From assembly GCF_019740315.1 (NCBI RefSeq), contig NZ_JAHXZR010000002.1, positions 498,001 through 562,000 on the forward strand: a stretch of 64,000 nt of DNA, given 5' to 3'. This DNA comes from Oceanobacter mangrovi (GTDB taxonomy: Bacteria > Pseudomonadota > Gammaproteobacteria > Pseudomonadales > Oceanobacteraceae). The notes beneath the pieces were generated by a model, which had not been told where the DNA came from, did not search any database, and was given only the letters and a program-made list of their open reading frames with translations. The stretch's first letter is position 1. Each line of letters begins with the position of its first letter. Of this stretch, positions 7,393-16,032 are shown in pieces. Position numbers and translations under genes: made by a program.

Positions 7393-8361
7393 TTAAAAAT
7401 CGAAACGGGCGCCCAGCTGCATATAGTCACTGCTGGTGCTGCTGCCGTTGGCATCGTCCAGTTGTTCGAATGAGGCCCAAACCTGGAACGCCTTGTCGAG
7501 GTAGTGAACGTATTCGGCCTTGATGGATTCACGATCCTGGCCATCGCAGCTGTTAACGGCGTAGCGGGCATGAACCAGGTGGGCGCCGGTTTTGTAGCCG
7601 CCGTAAACGCCATTGGTGCTTGTGTCTTCGCCAGCGCAGATGTTGCTGGTTTTGTAGTCGAAGTTCTTGTCGGCGCGATGGGTAAAGGCGGACAGGGTCA
7701 GGCCGTCCTTGTTGTACCACACGCGGGCACCCAGCAAGCCGGCGTCCTTGTCGCCATTACGGCCAGCGTTGTTTTTGTCTTGTACGTAGGCGATCTGGCC
7801 TTTGAAGGCCCCCATTTTATACTCGGCACCGGCCTGGATGGTGTCGACGTTATTGCCGTCCTTGTCTTCGGTTTGCACACCGGCACCAAAGGTGAAACCA
7901 CCGTTTTTGTAGTAGTACTGGGTCAGACCATCGTCGCGGATGGTGTACATACGCAAGCTGTCGGCACCGTCGCTGAAGTAGGCGCCGCGCACGAACTTGT
8001 GCCAGACGGTGGTTTGCGAACCGTGGTAGATCTCACCAAAGCTGCCTTTCAGGCCCAGGTAGCCCAGACGCAGTTCGAGCGGAGCTTTCTGGTCGTAACC
8101 AATTTCATACTCGACTTGGGCGACGGCGGTCAGGCCGTTATCCAGTTCCTTGCTGGCTTTAACGCCGATGCGTGACAGTTCATCTTCACTCGACATGGCT
8201 TCTTCTTTTTTATCCAGCGCGATGCGGACAGAGCCATAAAAGTCGACTTTCGGTTCGGCGGCATAGGCAGAAGCCGTCATCAGCGCCAGGGACAGAATGG
8301 TTGCTGTTGTTGTCGTGATGCGTGTGGCGACAGAGGCCGTAGTCACAGGAGTCATTTTCAT
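7393..8361 (-). CDS. Outer-membrane porin (Gram-negative porin family)
   Basis: 322 residues. A signal peptide (about 1-34, ending ASAYAA) precedes a mature chain starting EPKVDFYGSVRIALDKK, the usual first beta-strand of trimeric porins. Alternating amphipathic strands run to a terminal aromatic residue in MQLGARFDF, the outer-membrane assembly signal. Two Cys (NICAGED and NSCDGQ) could form a loop disulfide. The ATG at 8361 is chosen because upstream residues in the longer frame are non-signal-like; GAGAG lies just upstream. It is next to dctP on the same strand and may admit the organic acids that TRAP imports; this is inference from position only. Confidence 0.85.
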   Translation of the reverse strand: MKMTPVTTASVATRITTTTATILSLALMTASAYAAEPKVDFYGSVRIALDKKEEAMSSEDELSRIGVKASKELDNGLTAVAQVEYEIGYDQKAPLELRLGYLGLKGSFGEIYHGSQTTVWHKFVRGAYFSDGADSLRMYTIRDDGLTQYYYKNGGFTFGAGVQTEDKDGNNVDTIQAGAEYKMGAFKGQIAYVQDKNNAGRNGDKDAGLLGARVWYNKDGLTLSAFTHRADKNFDYKTSNICAGEDTSTNGVYGGYKTGAHLVHARYAVNSCDGQDRESIKAEYVHYLDKAFQVWASFEQLDDANGSSTSSDYMQLGARFDF

Positions 8362-8592
8362 AAATAACGCTCTCAGGGTCGTGTGTTGTTGGTTTGTTTT
8401 TATTGGCCGGTGGTTAGCCGGTTTACGCACGTGACTGACCCTCACTGGCTGGCGCAGCGGATTGACAGGCGTGACAAGGCCGCGCCTGCAAGCCATGCGG
8501 TTGCAGCGTGTTCAGAGAAGGATCAGGGGAGTCCGTTGTGCCGAAGCCAGGCTGGCTCCGGCGCTACGGAAAGTTTTTGCTCGCGTCAGCGA

Positions 8593-9579
8593 TTAATTGT
8601 TGGCTTCGAGGGCGGCACCAATCAGGTCGGCACCAATCTCGTCAGCAAACATGTTCCAGACGGGTTTCATGGCTTCGACCCACTGCTGGCGTTCTTCAGC
8701 AGAGATCTTGATGACTTCGGTCTTGCCGGAGTCGATGATTTGCTGGCGATCTTCGGAATCTTTTTCCAGCGCGATCTTGTTGCCGTAAACGATGGCTTCG
8801 TCCATGGCGACTTTCAGTTTGTTGCGAACATCGTCAGGCAGGCCATACCAGAATTCAGAGGAGGTCACGACCATGTAGTCGAGCAGACCGTGGTTGGTTT
8901 CGGTGGCGTATTTCTGAACTTCAAAGAATTTCTTTGAATAGATGTTAGACCAGGTGTTTTCCTGTCCGTCGATCGCCTTGGTTTGCAGCAGCGTGAAGAC
9001 TTCAGAGAACGGTTTTTTCAGCGGAATTGCCTGCACGGCCTCGAACTGCGCCTGCAGTACGTCGGAAGTCATGATGCGGTACTTCTTGCCGGAAATGTCA
9101 GCCGGGGTACGAATCGGATCATTGGCCGTCAGTTGTTTCATGCCGTTGTGCAGGTAACCCAGGCCAACCAGCAGCTTGCCTTCCATTGATTTCAGCAGCT
9201 TCTGGCCTTCAGGGCTTTGCTGGAAACGATCAACGGCTTCGATGTCCTTGAACAGGAATGGCAGGTCAAACAGTTGCAGTTTGGTGGTGTATTTCTGGAA
9301 CTTGGACAACGCCGGGGCAGCCATTTCAACATCACCCAGCTGCATTGCCTGCAGCACAGTGGAGTCGGTGAACAGCTGGGAGTTAGGGTAAACCTTGACC
9401 TCAACCTGGCCTGGCAAGGCGGCTTCAGCCAGTTCCTTGAACTTCAGCGCCATTTGACCTTTGGGCGTGTTTTCAGCCACAACGTGAGAAAATTTGATTT
9501 CGATGGGTTTGGCAGCAGCTTGCTGAAATGGCAGCAGGCTTGCGCAGGCCAGAACGGTGGCAGCAACGAAGGCTTTCAT
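8593..9579 (-). CDS. dctP: TRAP transporter C4-dicarboxylate-binding protein
   Basis: 328 residues. A signal peptide (about 1-23, QQAAA) is followed by IEIKFSHVVAENTPKGQMAL, the start of DctP-family solute-binding proteins. The conserved ligand-carboxylate Arg lies in the GKKYRIMTSDVLQAQF region, followed by LKKPFSEVFTLLQTKAIDGQENTWSN-type motifs that I can see in part. It binds C4-dicarboxylates (succinate, malate, fumarate) in the periplasm and hands them to DctQM. A sigma-54 promoter sits about 77 nt upstream. The transporter subunits are 6 kb away beyond dctBD, in the opposite orientation. Confidence 0.9.
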   Translation of the reverse strand: MKAFVAATVLACASLLPFQQAAAKPIEIKFSHVVAENTPKGQMALKFKELAEAALPGQVEVKVYPNSQLFTDSTVLQAMQLGDVEMAAPALSKFQKYTTKLQLFDLPFLFKDIEAVDRFQQSPEGQKLLKSMEGKLLVGLGYLHNGMKQLTANDPIRTPADISGKKYRIMTSDVLQAQFEAVQAIPLKKPFSEVFTLLQTKAIDGQENTWSNIYSKKFFEVQKYATETNHGLLDYMVVTSSEFWYGLPDDVRNKLKVAMDEAIVYGNKIALEKDSEDRQQIIDSGKTEVIKISAEERQQWVEAMKPVWNMFADEIGADLIGAALEANN

Positions 9580-9641
9580 TGTATTTCCTCAATCTTATAT
9601 TTGTTTTGATACGCTGACGGGGCAAACAGCTTGCGTCCGGT

Positions 9642-9668
9642 CGCTGATTGCTGACATAGCAGTCAGCG
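9642..9668. promoter_or_regulatory. 27-bp imperfect palindrome over the dctP -12 region
   Basis: CGCTGA…TGCT…AGCA…TCAGCG, symmetric apart from the centre and two positions. It overlaps the -12 element of the dctP promoter and the start of the 5' leader, so it could be an operator or an RNA hairpin. No protein can be assigned. Confidence 0.35.
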
Positions 9669-9673
9669 TGCCA
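9656..9673 (-). promoter_or_regulatory. Sigma-54 promoter of dctP
   Basis: TGGCACGCTGACTGCTAT on the minus strand: GG and GC dinucleotides are separated by 10 nt, matching the -24/-12 consensus. The same core is seen upstream of dctQM. DctD, encoded next door, is a sigma-54 activator with the GAFTGA motif. The rest of the 370-bp gap to dctB shows no gene. Confidence 0.85.
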
Positions 9674-9949
9674 ATACAAATCAGATGGAACTTTTTTGCT
9701 TTTTGCCAAGGCAGCCAAATACGCTTACCCTGACTCGGGTGTTGGTTGGATCGGTCGCACCCGGAAACGCTGCATCCCGCATTGCTTCTGGCTTCAGGCG
9801 ATTCCGGCACGATTTGTCGGGCAGCGGGTTGAGAGCGTAAAACCCGTGCCACAAAATTTCGAACAGGTGTTCGCCCAGCGAGCGGATACCGGATGCTATG
9901 GTACATTTTCACCTCGCCGGGGTGGAGATCACCACGTAAAAAATAATAA

Positions 9950-11815
9950 ATGGGTCGAACTCCACTCATGACTGAGGCAGTACCGCAATCCTTGATCAAT
10001 GAATCCCGTTTCGCCGTTCGTTCGACGGCTTTGTCGGTCATCGTTCTGGTGTTTATCTGGCTGGTGGGTGTGCTCAGCGTGGTGATGACCAGCTGGAGCT
10101 TTACCGAACGCGAAGCCCTGGCGGAGCTGAAAATGGAGGCTGATGAATCTGCCGCAACCCTGCGTACGGCACTGGATGAATACGCCGGTATTGCCGAATC
10201 GGTCGCCAACCTGAAAACCCTGCGCGAAGTGCTGGCTGATGCCACGCCAGAGGGACTTGATCGGCTCAACCGCTTTTTAACCATGACCAATCAGAGTCTC
10301 GGCAGTGACGAACTGTTTGTGATGAACCCTCACGGCATTGTGATTGGGGCCAGCAACTATCCGGACAAAAACAACTTTGTTGGCCATGACTTTGGTTTTC
10401 GACCCTATTTTCAGCAAGCCTTACTGGGGGAAAACGGCTCTTATTATGCGGTTGGGATGCTCACCAATGAGCGTGGCTATTATTTTTCCTCGCCGGTGAT
10501 GGCCGATGGCCGGGTAATTGGGGTGGCCGTGGTGAAAATCCTGCTCGAACCTCTGCTAAAGCTGGTTGATCAGCACAAGCATGATTATTTGCTGGTTGGT
10601 TATGACTCGGTGGTCTTTGCGGCGTCGAACCCGGACTGGGAATTACGGATGCTGTCGTTGGTATCGGATGAGCTGCGCCGGGCCGTACGCAAGTCAGAGC
10701 ATTATGGCGAGGCCACTCTGATGCCGCTGGTGACGGTAGGCAGCAAGGGGCAGGATGTTTTTAACGATGCTTATATCAGCCTGGTTTCCAACGGCATTAT
10801 CCAGCGTTATCTGGTAGGTCGTAGCCTGATTCGTAACGCTGGCTGGCACCTGTTTGCGGTTATGCCGCGAGTCGAACTGCTGCGCCGCACGCTTGAATAC
10901 TGCACCTATTTCACCTTGCTGTACGGCCTCTTGATGGTGCTATGGCTGTACTGGCGCAAGCGGCTGGAAGTGCAGGCACACGTCAAGACCATGAACTCCG
11001 AACTGGAGCGGCGGGTCGCCAACCTGACTTCTGAACTGACAACTTCCAACACCGAGCTACAACAGCTGGTGGAGCATTACCGCCAGACCCAAAGCGAGCT
11101 GGAAGCCACTCAGGATCAGCTGATCCAGACCGCCAAGCTGGCGGTGTTGGGGGAGTTGTCGGCTGGCATCAATCACGAACTCAATCAGCCTTTGTTGGCG
11201 CTGCAGACCTATGCTGAAAACAGCAAGAAGCTGTTGCAGCGCGGTCGTCAGGATATGGTCGACGATAATCTGGATGAAATTCTGCAAATCACGGGTTCGA
11301 TGCACTCCATTGTTTCGCGGCTGAAAGTGTTTGCCCGCAAGTCGCCACCAGAACCACGGGCGGTGCCGCTGGGCGAGATTGTTGATGCCTCGGTTGCCAT
11401 CATGCGGCCCTTGCTGAACAAGGCCGGCGTCGAGCTTGTGGTGGATTCCACCCATTTTGATCAGGCTATTCTGTGTGAGCCGGTACAGATCCAGCAGGTC
11501 TTGATCAATCTGATGACCAACGCCTCGGAAGCCATGGAAGACCAGCCGCATCCCCGCATTCATGTGCAGGTCGAAGATGCCGGTGAACAGCTGCGTCTGC
11601 TGGTGGCTGACAATGGCCCGGGGATTGCTCCTGAATTGCAGAGCCGGATTTTTGAACCCTTTTTTACCACCAAGCGCAAAGGCCTGGGGGTTGGCCTGGC
11701 GCTTTCCCGGCGAATTGTTGAAACACTGGCTGGCAGCCTGACGGCAGAAACAGCGGCCAGCGGAGGAACCGTATTTGTGATGACACTGCGTAAATACAGC
11801 GGGGCAACGGCATGA
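9950..11815 (+). CDS. dctB: C4-dicarboxylate sensor histidine kinase DctB
   Basis: 621 residues. One transmembrane segment at about 28-50, a periplasmic double-Cache sensor (about 55-310, with FVGHDFGFRPYFQQALLG typical of dicarboxylate Cache domains), and a second transmembrane segment at about 320-340. A coiled coil (ERRVANLTSELTTSNTELQ) leads to the H-box (ELSAGINHELNQPL, His at about 409). The ATPase domain has N (MTNASEAMEDQ), G1 (DNGPGIAPE), F (FEPFFTTK) and G2 (GLGVGLALS) boxes. It autophosphorylates on dicarboxylate binding and passes the phosphate to DctD, whose ATG overlaps its TGA. ATG at 9950 is used; ATG at 9968 is possible. Confidence 0.92.
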   Translation: MGRTPLMTEAVPQSLINESRFAVRSTALSVIVLVFIWLVGVLSVVMTSWSFTEREALAELKMEADESAATLRTALDEYAGIAESVANLKTLREVLADATPEGLDRLNRFLTMTNQSLGSDELFVMNPHGIVIGASNYPDKNNFVGHDFGFRPYFQQALLGENGSYYAVGMLTNERGYYFSSPVMADGRVIGVAVVKILLEPLLKLVDQHKHDYLLVGYDSVVFAASNPDWELRMLSLVSDELRRAVRKSEHYGEATLMPLVTVGSKGQDVFNDAYISLVSNGIIQRYLVGRSLIRNAGWHLFAVMPRVELLRRTLEYCTYFTLLYGLLMVLWLYWRKRLEVQAHVKTMNSELERRVANLTSELTTSNTELQQLVEHYRQTQSELEATQDQLIQTAKLAVLGELSAGINHELNQPLLALQTYAENSKKLLQRGRQDMVDDNLDEILQITGSMHSIVSRLKVFARKSPPEPRAVPLGEIVDASVAIMRPLLNKAGVELVVDSTHFDQAILCEPVQIQQVLINLMTNASEAMEDQPHPRIHVQVEDAGEQLRLLVADNGPGIAPELQSRIFEPFFTTKRKGLGVGLALSRRIVETLAGSLTAETAASGGTVFVMTLRKYSGATA

Positions 11816-13176
11816 TTGAAGTATTGGTTGTCGACGATGAGGATAGCGTTCGCAAGGCGCTCAGCCAGACGCTGGTGATCGAAGGTTTCGAGGTAATCAC
11901 CGCGCCCAATGGCAAAGAGGCGCTGGCCTGTATTCGCGCTGACTGGAGTGGGGTGGTGATCACCGATATCAATATGCCGGTGATGGATGGCATGGCATTG
12001 ATGCGGGAAATTCGGCTGATCGACCCGGATCTGCCAATCATTATGCTGACGGGCCATGGCGATGTGTCGATTGCGGTCGAAGCCATGCGCAACGGCGCCT
12101 ATGACTTCCTTGAGAAGCCTTTTCCAACCGAACAGCTGCTGGAGACTGTACAGCGAGCCTACGAAAAACGTCTGCTGACGCTGGAAAACCGCCGTTTGCG
12201 GCAGGAAGTGGAAGTACAGTCTCGACCTGGGCCGCGCATTATCGGCAATCACCTGGACGTCAAAAAGCTGCGCGATACACTCAACTACATCAAGGACACC
12301 CCGGCTGACGTGTTGATTCACGGCGAAACCGGCTGCGGCAAGGAGCTGGTTGCTCGTTATCTGCATAGCCACAGCAAACGCAGCGACAAGGCGTTTGTGG
12401 CAATTAACTGCGGCGCAATCCCTGAAAGCCTGATTGAAAGCGAGCTGTTTGGCCACGAAGCCGGTGCCTTTACCGGTGCTGGCAAAAAACGGGTGGGAAA
12501 ATTCCAGCACGCCAACGGTGGTACCTTGTTCCTCGATGAAATCGAAAGCATGCCGATGGTGTTGCAGATCAAGATGCTGAGGGTGCTGGAGGAACGAAAG
12601 GTCGAGCCGCTTGGCGGTAACCAGCAGATTCCGCTGGATATTCGCGTGGTTGCCGCCACCAAGGTGGATCTGAAAGAGCTGTCTGACAAGGGCGAATTCC
12701 GCCTCGACCTCTATTACCGCCTTAACGTGGTACAGGTGCATATTCCGCCGCTGCGGGATCGCCGCGAAGATATTCCGGTGCTGTTCGAGCATTTTGTCTG
12801 GGCTTCGGCCAATCGTTATGGCACTGAAGTACAGGCGTTGACTTCCGCTCAGCGCCAGCAGTTATTGGCTCACGACTGGCCGGGTAACGTGCGTGAGTTA
12901 CGCAACCTGGCCGAGTGTTTTGTGCTGTTGGGAGGCGAACGGGCGTTCGACCGCCTGCTGCGAACCGGCGAGCTGGGCAGCGGTATCACGCTGGCTGAAC
13001 AGGTCAGTCGTTACGAGGAAACCCTGATTCGGGAAATTCTTTCCCGTCACAAGGGCAAGCTCAAGGACGCCCAGGAAGAAATGGGACTTGGGCGCAAAAC
13101 CCTTTACGAAAAGATGAAAAAATACGGCCTCGACAAACAGATGTTCAAGGACGACGGCGAAGAACTGCGGGATTAA
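11812..13176 (+). CDS. dctD: Sigma-54-dependent response regulator DctD
   Basis: 454 residues. Receiver domain 1-120 with acceptor Asp at about 52 (VVITDINMP) and the Lys in FLEKPF. AAA+ domain about 145-385 with Walker A GETGCGKE, GAFTGA loop (contacts sigma-54) and Walker B GGTLFLDE. A C-terminal Fis-type helix-turn-helix (KLKDAQEEMGLGRKTLYEKMKKYGL) follows. When phosphorylated by DctB it should bind upstream sites and open sigma-54 promoters, which are found in front of dctP and dctQM. It overlaps dctB by 4 bp. Confidence 0.93.
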   Translation: MIEVLVVDDEDSVRKALSQTLVIEGFEVITAPNGKEALACIRADWSGVVITDINMPVMDGMALMREIRLIDPDLPIIMLTGHGDVSIAVEAMRNGAYDFLEKPFPTEQLLETVQRAYEKRLLTLENRRLRQEVEVQSRPGPRIIGNHLDVKKLRDTLNYIKDTPADVLIHGETGCGKELVARYLHSHSKRSDKAFVAINCGAIPESLIESELFGHEAGAFTGAGKKRVGKFQHANGGTLFLDEIESMPMVLQIKMLRVLEERKVEPLGGNQQIPLDIRVVAATKVDLKELSDKGEFRLDLYYRLNVVQVHIPPLRDRREDIPVLFEHFVWASANRYGTEVQALTSAQRQQLLAHDWPGNVRELRNLAECFVLLGGERAFDRLLRTGELGSGITLAEQVSRYEETLIREILSRHKGKLKDAQEEMGLGRKTLYEKMKKYGLDKQMFKDDGEELRD

Positions 13177-13427
13177 TTACCGTTCGGTCTTGGTTGTATT
13201 TAACCAGTAAAGAGCTGGTGTCTTGTCGAGGTGTTGGTGTTATGAAGTGAAAAGTTTAATTGGCATTCTGTAATTTAGTGACTGGGTTCAAAAAATTTAG
13301 TAAGTTTTTAAAGGTTTTAAGGATCTCTTAAAACGCAAAAACTGCCAGGGACAGGGCATACAGGGCGACAATTGAATGTCAAGTCATGGTCTGTTTCCGG
13401 TTGGCTCACTAATTATGGAATTGACGC

Positions 13428-14120
13428 ATGACATTTTTGAAGTTGCTGTCCTTGGTTGCTGTAGTGGCTATCACTGGTTGTTCAGTTGCTGCACAAAAAC
13501 CGGTTGCCTTGAACGAAGAAGCTTTTACTCAAACAAACTCCATTGCAATTATCGCGACGGAGGTTCCTACACCTGATACAACCTTCCCAGGGGCTAGCTG
13601 TTTGATTTGTGCTGGTATTGCCATAGCGAATCACTCCGCCTTGACTGAAAAAGTTGTCACGTTCTCTACCGAAGAACTGGTTTCTCTACCAGAAGATCTT
13701 AAGCAAGTTCTTGCTGAATCGGGCAAGCAAGTCGTGATTAGTGACAAGCCTTTGGTACTGAAGTCGCTACCGGATTCAAAAAGCAAATTGGAAAATAGTT
13801 CGAAAAAAGACTTCAGCGGTCTGGCCAAGGAGTTAGGGGTTTCCAAAGCTTTGGTAATTGATGTGCAATTCGATGGTGTACTCCGGGAGTACTCCAGTGG
13901 TTATATTCCAGCGGCGGCACCAGTGGGATATGTATATGGCTATGCGTACTTGGTTAATCCCGAAACCAGTCAATACGAGTGGTTTATGCCTCTGAATATT
14001 CGTGAAGCTGTTGAAGGTGAATGGGATGAGCCTGCTGATTTTCCAAAGCTGACCAATGCCTATTATTCAGCCGTTGAAAAATTTCGGGATGCTGTCCTGA
14101 ATGCATTTACTGCCAAGTAA
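13428..14120 (+). CDS. Lipoprotein of unknown function, first of a pair
   Basis: 230 residues with a lipoprotein signal (LLSLVAVVAITGC; Cys at about 18). The mature part is soluble, with ALVIDVQFDGVLREYSSGY and a Tyr/Gly-rich stretch (VGYVYGYAYLVNP) near 165-190. It is probably exported and outer-membrane anchored. The downstream lipoprotein gene starts right after its stop codon, so the two are probably cotranscribed. Its base composition is more AT-rich than the flanking dct genes, and it separates dctBD from dctQM, which suggests insertion. The function is unknown. Confidence 0.7.
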   Translation: MTFLKLLSLVAVVAITGCSVAAQKPVALNEEAFTQTNSIAIIATEVPTPDTTFPGASCLICAGIAIANHSALTEKVVTFSTEELVSLPEDLKQVLAESGKQVVISDKPLVLKSLPDSKSKLENSSKKDFSGLAKELGVSKALVIDVQFDGVLREYSSGYIPAAAPVGYVYGYAYLVNPETSQYEWFMPLNIREAVEGEWDEPADFPKLTNAYYSAVEKFRDAVLNAFTAK

Positions 14121-15158
14121 ATGAATTGCGTAGTCAATTTGCGGGGGGCTGCAGCTATGCAGTCTCCAGGATTTCTTGCCGCAGTGATTGTTTTGGCGAT
14201 GCTGGTGTTGCTTTCTGGATGCAACCAGAATGTGTCCAGACCTGCGTCGTTGATTGATTATTCTCTGATTCAGTCAGAATCAATGGATATGGTTTCGCGT
14301 CAGTCTGCTTCTTATGTGGTTGACGTTGTACCGGATGGCGTTGTGTTTCGTGGCCAGTTAAGCTCCGAAGATCAGATGCGAGGCTACGAAGCCTTGCATC
14401 CTGGTGAGCTTTTTGTCGCTTCCCTTATTGCTCATATGATCGTTGCTTCATCACGACAGCAAGAGCAGCAAAAACAGGCGCAGCTGGCAGCAGATAGGGT
14501 GCTTGAACCTGTCTCTGACCAAATTGCTACTGTGACTTCTGTTTATTTGGAAGCTGAGCTGGAACAAGTGCTGGATCAGCTGGAGTCAGGCTCTGCCGGT
14601 GGTTCCAATGGTGTTTCTGAACCTTCTGAAAACGTTTTGAATATCCAGCTGGCTCTTCGTTACAGCATGTCAGAGGATGGGAAGGGGCTAAAACTGGATT
14701 TGCTTATGCAAATACTGCCTCCTTCCGTGAGCGATTCATCAAACCAATCCCTGCCACTTTATCAACGGGTCGTCACCGTTATTTCTGAAAATATGGAGCA
14801 CGATGGGAATTGGTTGGATGCGGAAGGAAATGGCTTGTTGTTATCGACAGCCCGGGATTTGGCGAGCTCTGCTTTACAGCTTGGTGTGATGGATTTCCAA
14901 TGGAGTATCGCCGATAGATTGGCTTCGTCAGAGGCTACTATCCGCTATCGCTATGGCCAGAGCAAGCAGGTCGAGCGTGGTAATATCCTGGCTGATAACT
15001 GCACCAATGTATTATTTTCCAGCATAGATAGAGGGCTGAAATTGGTTCCTCACTTTATTCCCCGAAAATCCTGCAACGCTATTGCTGCTAACGAATTTAT
15101 TCAATCTCTGAAAGTTGTCTCTGGTGCTGGCGACAGTATACCTGCGAACGAATTTTGA
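14121..15158 (+). CDS. Lipoprotein of unknown function, second of a pair
   Basis: About 345 residues, or 333 if the ATG at 14157 is used (preceded by a GGGGGG-rich stretch). The signal AAVIVLAMLVLLSGC ends in a lipobox Cys. The mature chain contains a Gln-rich helix (SSRQQEQQKQAQLAADRV) and a beta-rich second half (LNIQLALRYSMSEDGKGL). It directly follows the first lipoprotein gene with no gap. There is no recognised family. The pair may form one envelope complex; this is inference. Confidence 0.65.
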   Translation: MNCVVNLRGAAAMQSPGFLAAVIVLAMLVLLSGCNQNVSRPASLIDYSLIQSESMDMVSRQSASYVVDVVPDGVVFRGQLSSEDQMRGYEALHPGELFVASLIAHMIVASSRQQEQQKQAQLAADRVLEPVSDQIATVTSVYLEAELEQVLDQLESGSAGGSNGVSEPSENVLNIQLALRYSMSEDGKGLKLDLLMQILPPSVSDSSNQSLPLYQRVVTVISENMEHDGNWLDAEGNGLLLSTARDLASSALQLGVMDFQWSIADRLASSEATIRYRYGQSKQVERGNILADNCTNVLFSSIDRGLKLVPHFIPRKSCNAIAANEFIQSLKVVSGAGDSIPANEF

Positions 15159-15255
15159 CCCCTCATCGGAAAGGGACTGGAATGCTGAGGTTTTTGCGTC
15201 AGAAGCTCTCCTTGTCCTGGAAGAGCGGGACGACCCCTCAGTAAAAGCCCCGTCT

Positions 15256-15300
15256 GTGCGAATTATTATGGGTGGAATTATTCCCTTTTATATTTCGCAC
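15256..15300 (+). promoter_or_regulatory. Candidate upstream activating sequence for DctD
   Basis: Inverted half-sites GTGCGAA (15256-15262) and TTCGCAC (15294-15300) lie about 100-150 bp upstream of the dctQM -24 element, the distance expected for an enhancer-binding protein. A short palindrome, GGAATTATTCC, lies between them. DctD binding is inferred only. Confidence 0.4.
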
Positions 15301-15403
15301 GGGGGTATTTCTCCCCGAATTACCTGCCTTTGATCCCGCCATTTTCCGCTTGATCCGCCTGCAAGCCTGATAAACCGTGGCTTTGTGTCGATAAATGTCA
15401 ACC

Positions 15404-15419
15404 TGGCACGGTGGCTGCT
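15404..15419 (+). promoter_or_regulatory. Sigma-54 promoter of dctQM
   Basis: TGGCACGGTGGCTGCT, with GG-N10-GC spacing, 65 nt before the dctQ ATG. It differs from the dctP promoter core at only two positions. Confidence 0.88.
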
Positions 15420-15483
15420 ATGTGTGCTCTCACGTGTTTTCCAAGCGGCCTCCGGGCCTTACAAAAATAAAAGGAGTGCACAG

Positions 15484-16032
15484 ATGATGCGGTTTATTAA
15501 TCGTCTGGAAGATATCCTGATCGGCTTGTTGCTGGTCGCCATTACCCTGCTGGTGTTTGTCGAAGTGGTTGCCCGCTTTGGTTTTAATACCGGTATCCAC
15601 TGGGCGCAGGAAGCGACCCTGTTAATGTCTGCCTGGATGATATTGCTCGGCGCTGCCTGGGCAGTGCGTGAACGTTCCCACATTTGTGTGGATGCCCTGA
15701 CTGAAAAATTCTCTCCTCAGGTTCGTAAATGGATTCTGCTGTTTTCCATTGCCGTCGGCCTGGTCTATTGCGGTTTGTTCCTGAAAAGTTCGTGGGTCTA
15801 TGTGGCCAAGCTGCACATGATTGGCATCGAGTTGGACGATATTCCACTGCCGAAGTGGGTGGTGGTTTCCAGCCTGCTGGTGGGGTTTGCCTCGCTGGCG
15901 TTGCGCTTGATCGAACTGGCGGTGTCGGTGTGGAAACTGGAAGCCACAGGCTTTCATGAACACCACGAAAACGAGCTGCATGACGATCGTCTCGATGCTG
16001 ATGACGCTGAACAACAAGGGGAGAAGGCATAA
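15484..16032 (+). CDS. dctQ: TRAP transporter small permease subunit
   Basis: 182 residues from the ATGATG at 15484, with AAAGGAG 9 nt upstream; the longer open frame upstream lies in the promoter and is rejected. Four transmembrane helices (about 11-33, 46-64, 83-103 and 126-146) with the conserved Trp-rich GIHWAQEATLLMSAWMILLGAAW. The tail is charged and His/Asp/Glu-rich (HEHHENELHDDRLDADDAEQ). It forms the small membrane subunit that pairs with DctM for sodium-driven dicarboxylate uptake. Its stop overlaps the dctM start. Confidence 0.92.
   Translation: MMRFINRLEDILIGLLLVAITLLVFVEVVARFGFNTGIHWAQEATLLMSAWMILLGAAWAVRERSHICVDALTEKFSPQVRKWILLFSIAVGLVYCGLFLKSSWVYVAKLHMIGIELDDIPLPKWVVVSSLLVGFASLALRLIELAVSVWKLEATGFHEHHENELHDDRLDADDAEQQGEKA

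Noticed and set aside
9696-9971. 91-codon plus-strand frame before dctB
   Set aside because: No ribosome-binding site; it lies in the regulatory gap between dctP and dctB.
11560-12792. Minus-strand 410-codon frame opposite dctD
   Set aside because: Antisense shadow; dctD has full domain evidence.
15115-15333. 72-codon plus-strand frame upstream of dctQ
   Set aside because: It overlaps the end of the lipoprotein gene and covers the proposed DctD-binding half-sites; no protein-like features.
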